Assembly: GCF_902167145.1 (NCBI RefSeq)
Contig: NC_050096.1
Coordinates: forward strand, 81,092,683-81,156,682
Reading direction: 5' to 3'
DNA length: 64,000 nt
Origin: Zea mays
Taxonomy: Eukaryota > Streptophyta > Magnoliopsida > Poales > Poaceae
This document shows, in pieces, positions 57,971 through 64,000 of this stretch (positions within the stretch are counted from its first letter, which is position 1; the number at the start of each line of letters is the position of its first letter). The notes below the pieces were generated by a model, which was given only the letters and a program-made list of their open reading frames with translations, had not been told where the DNA came from and ran no database searches. The translations under genes and the position numbers were made by a program.

Positions 57971-58190
57971 GCCTCCCTACTGATCAGAGGTTCGAAGGCT
58001 GGCCCCCCGGAAGGGTTCGACAGCCGCCTCAGATCGCGTGGGCCCTACACCCATTACTGGTCAGAGGTTCGAAGGCCGGCCCCTCGGAAGGGTTCCACGG
58101 CCGCCTCAGGCTACTCGGGCTCCGCACCCATTACTGATCAGGGGTTCGAAGGCTGGCCCCCGAAGGGTTCACAGCCGCCTCAGACGCCGA
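57971..58190. repeat. Three tandem copies of a 75-85 bp unit in element C
   Basis: Units contain TACTGATCAGAGGTTCGAAGG, CTGGCCCCC, GGAAGGGTTC and CAGCCGCCTCAGA. The array lies about 750 bases upstream of the 3' LTR. Confidence 0.75.
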
Positions 58191-58916
58191 GCGAGGGATG
58201 ACCGTGGGTACGTTCGATACATAACCAAGGCTCGGGCTGCGCTCCCGAGGTACCCTAGGACATTTCCGAGACCAACGGGAACGATCTTGTAACGGAATCC
58301 CATCGGAGGGAGGCATCGAGCCCTCGGACCCCGTCGCCAGGGGACCGGGTCCGGTAGATCACCCGCAGGTACTTTTGGGCGTGCCTCTGGGCCCCTAGCC
58401 GACCCCTAACGAACGGGGCACGGACGTCCACTCGAATTACCCGCTTGCAGCTCACCGGAGACACCATGTTCGGCGCCCATCGAGGGCAACATGGCGCTTT
58501 CCCCCCTCCTCCTTGCGGAAAGGCGACGCAGGGGCATATGTAAAAAAGCCGAGTCTGTCCCTGATCGCCCTCTCGCCCTGTGCAGAGGCTCGGGGGCTGC
58601 TCTCGCAAACCCGGCTCCGGCCGAACCGTTGACAGCGTCAACATACCAGCCCGAGAACTTGGGACCCGACCGTACACCCGGGCTACGGCCAGCTCGCATG
58701 AGGGAACAACCAGACCAGCCGAAGCATTACGCGAGGCATTAAGACCTCGAAGGAGTGAAACCACTCCTCCGAGGCCTCGGGGGCTACACCCGGCGGGTGC
58801 GCTCACGCGCACCCACCGGAACAAAACGCAACCGAGAAAGGCTGGTCCCCTTGCAAAAAAGTGCGACGAAAGCCTCCAAGCGAGTGCTAACACTCCCTTC
58901 GAGGCTCGGGGGCTAC
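58191..58916 (+). other. Spacer and polypurine tract before the 3' LTR of C
   Basis: No gene. It includes two related GAGG-CTCGGGGGCTAC segments; the second (about 58901-58916) directly precedes the LTR and is the likely polypurine tract. Confidence 0.55.
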
Positions 58917-60648
58917 TGTCGGGGACCATAATTAGGGGTACCCTCAAGGCTCCTAATTCTCAGCTGGTAACCCCCATCAGCATGAAGCTGCAAAGGCCTG
59001 ATGGGCGCGATTAAGTCAGGGATCAGTCCATTCGAGGGACTCGATCACGCCTCGTCCGAGCCTAGCCTCGGACAAGGGAAGCCGACCCCGGAGGATTTCC
59101 GTCTCGCCCGAGGCCCCCCTCCAGCAGCGAACATATTTCCGGCTCGCCCGAGGCCCTGCCTTCGCCAAGAAGCAACCCTGACTAAATCGCCGCACCGATC
59201 GACCAAATCGCAGGAGCATTTAATGCAAAGGTGGCCTGACACCTTTATCCTGACGCGCGCCCCCCGGCCGGCAGAGCCGAAGTGACCGTCGTCACTTCGC
59301 CGCTCCACTGACCGGCCTGACAGAAGGACAGCGCCGCCTGCGCCACTCCGACTGCGGTGCCACTTGACAGAGTGAGACTGACAGGCAGTCAGGCCCTGCC
59401 GAAGGCACCATAGGAAGCTCCGCTTCGCCCGACCCAGGGCTCGGACTCGGGCTCAGCCCCGGAAGACGGCGAACTCCGCTCCGCCCGACCCAGGGCTCGG
59501 ACTCGGGCTAAGTCCCGGAAGACGGCGAACTCCGCTCCGCCCGACCTAGGGCTCGGACTCGGGCTAAGTCCCGGAAGACGGCGAACTCCGCTCCGCCCAA
59601 CCCAGGGCTCGGACTCGAGCTCAGCCCCGGAAGACGGCGAACTCCGCTCTGCCCGACCCAGGGCTCGGACTCGGGCTCAGCCCCGGAAGACGGCGAACTC
59701 CGCTCTGCCCGACCCAGGGCTCGGACTTGGGCTCAGCCCCAGAAGACGACGAACTCCGCTTCGCCCGACCCAGGGCTCGGACTTGGGCTCAGCCCTAGAA
59801 GACGACGAACTCCGCTCCGCCCGACCCAGGGCTCGGACTTGGGCTCAGCCCTAGAAGACGACGAACTCCGCCTCGCTCGACCCAGGGGCTCGGACTCGAC
59901 CTCGGCCACAGAAGACAGACTCGACCTCGGCTTCGGAGGAGCTTCCACATCGCCCAACCTAGGGCGCAGACCAGCCACGTCAACAGGAGGCGCCATCATC
60001 ACCCTACCCCGAGCTGACTCGGGCCGCAGGGAACAAGACCGGTGTCCCATCTGGCTCGCTCCGCCAGATAGGCAATGATGGCGCCCCGCATACTCTGTGA
60101 CGACGGCGGCTCTCAGCCCCCTTACGGAAGCAAGAGGACGTCAGCAAGGACTCGACCGCTCCGACAGCTGTCCCTCCGCCAGGCTCCATCGCTCCTCCGA
60201 CGGCCACGACATCACACCAGCTGGGTGCCAAAATCTCTCCGGGTGCCACAACGGCATGTACTTAGGGCGCTAGCTCTCCTCCGCTAGACACGTAGCACTC
60301 TGCTACACCCCCATTGTACACCTGGATCCTCTTCTTACGCCTATAAAAGGAAGGACCAGGGCCCTCTTAGAGAAGGTTGGCCGCGCGGGGACGAGGACGA
60401 GACAGGGGCTCGCTTGGAGCCGCTCGCTCCCTCTCCCGCGTGGACGCTTGTAACCCCTACTGCAAGCGCACCCGACTTGGGCGCGGGACGAACACGAAGG
60501 CCGCGGGATTCCCACCTCTCTCACGCCGGTCTCCGGCCGCCTCGCTCTCCCCCCTTCGCGCTCGCCCTCGCGCTCGACCCATCTGGGCTAGGGCACGCGG
60601 CGACATTCACTCGTCGGCCCAGGGACCCCCGGTATCGAAACGCCGACA
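58917..60648 (+). repeat. 3' LTR of element C
   Basis: 1732 bp, TGTCGGGGACC... to ...GCCGACA, with the 55-57 bp tandem array at about 59420-59890 and a TATA box (CTATAAAAGG) at 60341-60350. Followed by the GATAA duplication at 60649-60653. Confidence 0.9.
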
Positions 60649-60748
60649 GATAACCTGTTATTTGTTGTGGAACAAACACCTAAACTATTTATTGTCAGTC
60701 ATAATTTATATTTAAAATTTAATCTGAAATATGTCCAATTATTCAACA
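60649..60748 (+). repeat. Right part of the LTR split by element C
   Basis: Continues the sequence cut at 20668 after the GATAA duplication and ends ATTCAACA, the expected 3' end of a TGTTG-type LTR. Confidence 0.55.
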
Positions 60749-61032
60749 GACACCTTTGTTTGGTCGGTGTCGTAATTCGCAATGTCTACCTTTGATAAAC
60801 TGTAGTTGCCATAAAAGGTGTGGCGACCGGCGAGCAAAATCAAAGCCACGCATATGGGACATGAATCACGATGCCAATAAATCAAACACCAAATTTTAGT
60901 CAAGAACCAAATAGACTATAAGACCATACTCAAACCTTGTAAGGCATATATTTTTTAAATCACACTTATTGCTAGTTTGGGAACTCAAATCTCCTTAAGG
61001 ATTGGAGAGAAAATTTGTTTATTTCCACATTA
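60749..61032. other. AT-rich intergenic DNA
   Basis: No feature recognised. Confidence 0.3.
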
Positions 61033-61158
61033 GGGGCCGTTCGGTTACTACGGAATGGAGCTCTGAAACAATTTCTATCCAAATTGTTTCTCTAATTTAT
61101 ATAAATTTTGATTAGCTGGAATAATTCCTGGTGTATTCCTATACAAACGAACATGACC
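61033..61158. mobile_element. Tourist-like (PIF/Harbinger) MITE
   Basis: 126 bp between TTA copies (61030-61032 and 61159-61161). The left end, GGGGCCGTTCGGTT, and the right end (reverse complement GGTCATGTTCGTTT) form imperfect inverted repeats, and the interior has GGAAT/ATTCC pairs. Confidence 0.55.
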
Positions 61159-61161
61159 TTA

Positions 61162-62265
61162 TCCAATCCCGAAGGTGATATGAGGTCCACAAAGTAGTCC
61201 TTAGAAAACATGAGAAGCCACTAAGGAGTTTATTTGGCTGAGCTCCATCGGCTCTATAGGACCTCTATCAGCTACAGATCCATTAAAAACAGCTCGATTC
61301 CATGAAAGAGTTACCCAAACCGTATAGCTCCACGAAATCTGAAATCACAAAAAAGTGGATTTAGGGGGGAGATTTACCATTTTGGTGGAGCTTCTCAAGG
61401 GACGTTTAAGCAAACTCGAATTAATTGAGTTGAAAAAAATGTCCATCACGGTCACTACTATATAAACATTTATAGTTTATTCTATTTTCTTCTGCTACTT
61501 GATCGGTGGTTTGCCTCGCCCCCAGAGTCGCTGGCGAACTGCCCTGGTCAACATACACCCGCTCGACGCCCTCCCGCCTACCCCTCTCCAGCCACCGCGC
61601 ACCCTACCCTGGTTGTGGTCGTGCCCAGCCATGGCCATGTACGACCAGCCACCATGTGCTCCTCCCATGGTCGTAGCGATGTCTAGCTAGCCATTATGCA
61701 CTCGCCCACCCACCACGCACCCATCTCCTAGTTGTGGTTGTACCAGCTAGCCATAGCCCGCAACTCCCCGGTTATGGATAACCAATGTCAGCTCTATGCC
61801 CCCATCGCGCCGGTCGGAGTAGGAAGAAGACCAAACAATCCTTTTTCACGTTGACAAGAGGGGCATATCCCAATATTAATGGTGTGTTTGATTTGCTTTC
61901 TGAACCAGATTTTTTAGGTTCGTGTTATCCATGTTACCAAGCTATAATGTTTTTATCCTAGATTTTTTAGATTCTTGTTATCCATGTTACCAAATTATTA
62001 TGTTGTCATGGAATCTACATGTAGCAGCTGATTCCACTAAACATATTTTAACTTTTCTACGGTCGTCAACTCGCAACGGTTTTCTCATGGCTCACAATTA
62101 GAATCATATTTTTAGGATTCTATAGTTGAACCAAATTGAGCTTAAATCTGGTCATTTCAATCGAAATGTCCTTGTGTGAATCAGGAGCTACCATGTTATC
62201 CAAACAATTTCTTGGTGGATTTTAGATTCACTACTAGAGCTACTCCATGGTGAATCTCAGATTTA
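61162..62265. other. Intergenic DNA with possible MITE remnants
   Basis: Contains a 'gagctcca...tggagctt' pair at about 61215-61400, which may be another decayed MITE, and a CCAGCCAC-rich stretch (61520-61760). No convincing gene. Confidence 0.3.
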
Positions 62266-62559
62266 GAGGGTGTTTAGCATGGCTCTACTACACTCTAGAG
62301 CAGCTCTACTCTAAACTCTGGGTGAAGCAGCTCTGCTACGATGTCTAGATTGCTTTCTCATAATCAGTGGTAGTGGTGAATAAATATCCTCAAACTCTAT
62401 GTCTTGTTTTTAAGGGTTTCAGAGCAGCAACAGAGTTACTCCAAAAGTTTGTCTGCAACTTTCAAAACTCCATGAAGTTTGTAACTCTGAAATTTGGATA
62501 TTTGGCTGGATCTGGTCAGCTCCTTATATTTTTACTTTGAATTCCTGCCAAACACTCTC
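62266..62559. mobile_element. Tourist-like MITE with TTA duplication
   Basis: 294 bp. The left end, GAGGGTGTTTAGCATGG, and the right end (reverse complement GAGAGTGTTTGGCAGGA) are flanked by TTA at 62263-62265 and 62560-62562. Confidence 0.65.
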
Positions 62560-62562
62560 TTA

Positions 62563-63012
62563 TATTACTTTTTAGTGGTAGAGTTGTCCTAAATAGACCC
62601 TACATCCATGACAAATAGATTTATATACACTTCTCCAAGACAATCACTCTTAGATATAACATTTCCACCATGGAGCAGTACAACAAAACCCATAGAGTTG
62701 TCCTGAGATCCATATATTTTGTTGAACTCCTTAAGTGAACTCCACCAAACTCAGTATTGATAGAGTTACGAAAAAATTAGTCACCAGAGCTACTCTATTG
62801 GTTAAAAAATTGTTCATTGACCATAGTTGCATTGTTGGAGTCCCTATTTATGGGTTGTTCCCTTGCCGTGTCTGTGTTCCACACGTCGGTCCCCGCCGTC
62901 TGTGTTCGTCGTGCCCATGATATGCTTGACTATGGTCATCATACTCACACCCAACCCGAGGAAATAGAACACAAAATACCCACACATTGAAATGAATTGC
63001 ACCAAAGCTGAT
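62563..63012. other. Intergenic DNA next to the right-hand LTR
   Basis: AT-rich; no gene recognised. CTGAT at 63008-63012 would be the target duplication of the next element if its other end matches. Confidence 0.3.
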
Positions 63013-63823
63013 TGTCGGAGGGTAAATCTCTCCGGCCGTGTGGCGGATTGTACCCGCCCTAATTCCTAAAATGAGGAGGGGCCTAAGCGTCTTGCTTGGG
63101 ACTATAAATATTTTCTGTAGGGGCAATCTCCTTGTGTCCTGTCACCCGAGATCTGTGTATCTTCGGCGTGCAGGGGAAGCTTCTTGTAGAAGGGATAATG
63201 AGCACGATGCTCCGCATGGCACGGGCGCATTGTTCGATGATAGAATGGACAGGCGCGCCGTCTGACGCCGTCTGCCAGCGGAGTGGACTGGACGCATTAA
63301 ATGCCGAGGGGGTACATCGTCCGCCGGCCTGGTGGCAGGCGACGCGTCCTCTCCGCAATAAATGCGGAGACCGAGCGACCTCGGTGGCCTGACGTCAGAC
63401 TCCGTCGCTCGGCTTATGTCATGAGCCACAAGCCACGCGGCAGCGACGGGTCTCTGTCCGAGTGGCGAGCGTGGTGCAAGCCCCGGACACGTGCCAGCAC
63501 CGGCCCCCTTCCAGGGCGGGGCCCGGGTATTCCCTGCCCCAGAATCCTGGGACCCGGTGGTGATCTGTCCGGACCCCACACGGAAGGGTTTGGGATCTTT
63601 CTCGGAGGTCCGCCCGTTACGCATGGGGTCCGGTGCTTTCCACGTGGCAGACCCGGACCTACTGCATGTATCCGGAGCACGCTTTTTCCCTTGGCCGTGT
63701 GGCGACCCCAAGGCGGCTGATGTTGCACGACGGTGAGCCGTTTGCCGCGTAACTAGAGGCTTTACCGCCGGTACGGTGTCTATACCTTGTAACCAGGGGT
63801 ACCCCTGTTTCAAGGTACTGACA
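63013..63823 (-). repeat. 3' LTR of a minus-strand element leaving the window
   Basis: 811 bp from TGTCGGAGGG to GGTACTGACA on the + strand. On the minus strand it starts TGTCAGTACC, has a TATA box (TATTTATAG) at about 63103-63112 and ends TCCGACA. To its right the minus strand reads GGCCCAGGGGCCAC directly before the LTR, a plausible polypurine tract, so the internal region should lie beyond 64000. Confidence 0.55.
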
Positions 63824-64000
63824 GTGGCCCCTGGGCCTACCTCAGGGGAGGGCACGAGCCTGCAGGTGGGGCCATAACCTGAATCCTGTGTAAGCTCTGC
63901 GTGATCGGGGATCGGGGCATCTTTTCGGCGCGCGCCGCACTAACCCAGTGCGCGCATGCTGTCAGTTCACTACTGGTTGGTCATACCAACTGTCGTGCCC
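63824..64000 (-). other. Start of the internal region of the right-hand element
   Basis: Only 177 bases, GC-rich, including a GCGCGC-rich stretch. No coding frame can be assigned. Confidence 0.35.

Larger units (their letters stand above)
20669..60648 (+). mobile_element. Ty3/gypsy (Tat-type) element C, host of nested A and B
   Basis: Complete element with perfect GATAA duplications at 20664-20668 and 60649-60653. The LTRs are at 20669-22409 and 58917-60648. Removing A (25434-37110) and B (38591-52907), each with one copy of its target duplication, leaves about 14 kb with gag, protease, RT, RNase H and integrase in + orientation. Integrase ends in a plain GPF/Y-type C-terminus without chromodomain. 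The first about 390 bp of the two LTRs differ at roughly 10 positions by eye. C is the oldest of the three. Confidence 0.93.

Overview
The window is nuclear DNA of a grass. The genus cannot be fixed from this sequence; the LTR families and GC-rich coding style suit the Andropogoneae (maize, sorghum, sugarcane, Miscanthus). Only one host gene is clearly readable: a five-exon plant secretase-type rhomboid (RBL2-like, 334 aa) at 10377-12070 on the + strand. Almost everything else is transposable elements in a nested stack.

Layout. 1-5988: 5' two thirds of a minus-strand Ty3/gypsy element (D), running off the left edge and inserted into an oppositely oriented LTR of its own family (5989-6497). 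6498-10200: gene-poor, with a leader fragment resembling an ER HSP70 (HSP70-17) gene, diverged dispersed repeats and a Stowaway-like MITE. 10214-12070: the rhomboid gene. 12350-13545: MITEs, including a clean hAT element with an 8-bp target duplication. 13546-20119: unidentified low-copy-looking DNA interrupted by a perfect solo LTR (17336-18623). 20120-60748: an old LTR split by the + strand Tat-type gypsy element C (20669-60648, target duplication GATAA). C was invaded by minus-strand element A (25434-37110, TACAC) in its protease region and by minus-strand element B (38591-52907, CCTGA) between its RT and RNase H regions. 60749-64000: AT-rich DNA with two Tourist-like MITEs, then the 3' LTR of another element leaving on the right.

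The elements share the Tat plan: gag, protease, RT, RNase H and integrase without a chromodomain, then several kb between integrase and the 3' LTR. In A and B that extra space holds a multi-exon gene on the opposite strand to pol, encoding a Transposase_28-like domain followed by coiled coil. B also has an intact small acidic-protein gene with its own TATA box. C has a weaker antisense candidate. In A and B a tandem-repeat array sits exactly between the converging 3' ends of pol and the antisense gene. B, C and D all carry a UAG in identical context (AAA UAG GAA) between protease and RT, which suggests stop-codon readthrough.

Relative ages fit the nesting. By-eye LTR comparison gives about 2-3% difference for C (partial sample), 10 differences in 475 bp for A and 1 in 622 bp for B. 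B is young but its RT is frameshifted, so it was probably mobilised in trans. D, of the same family, has an uninterrupted pol but a broken gag.
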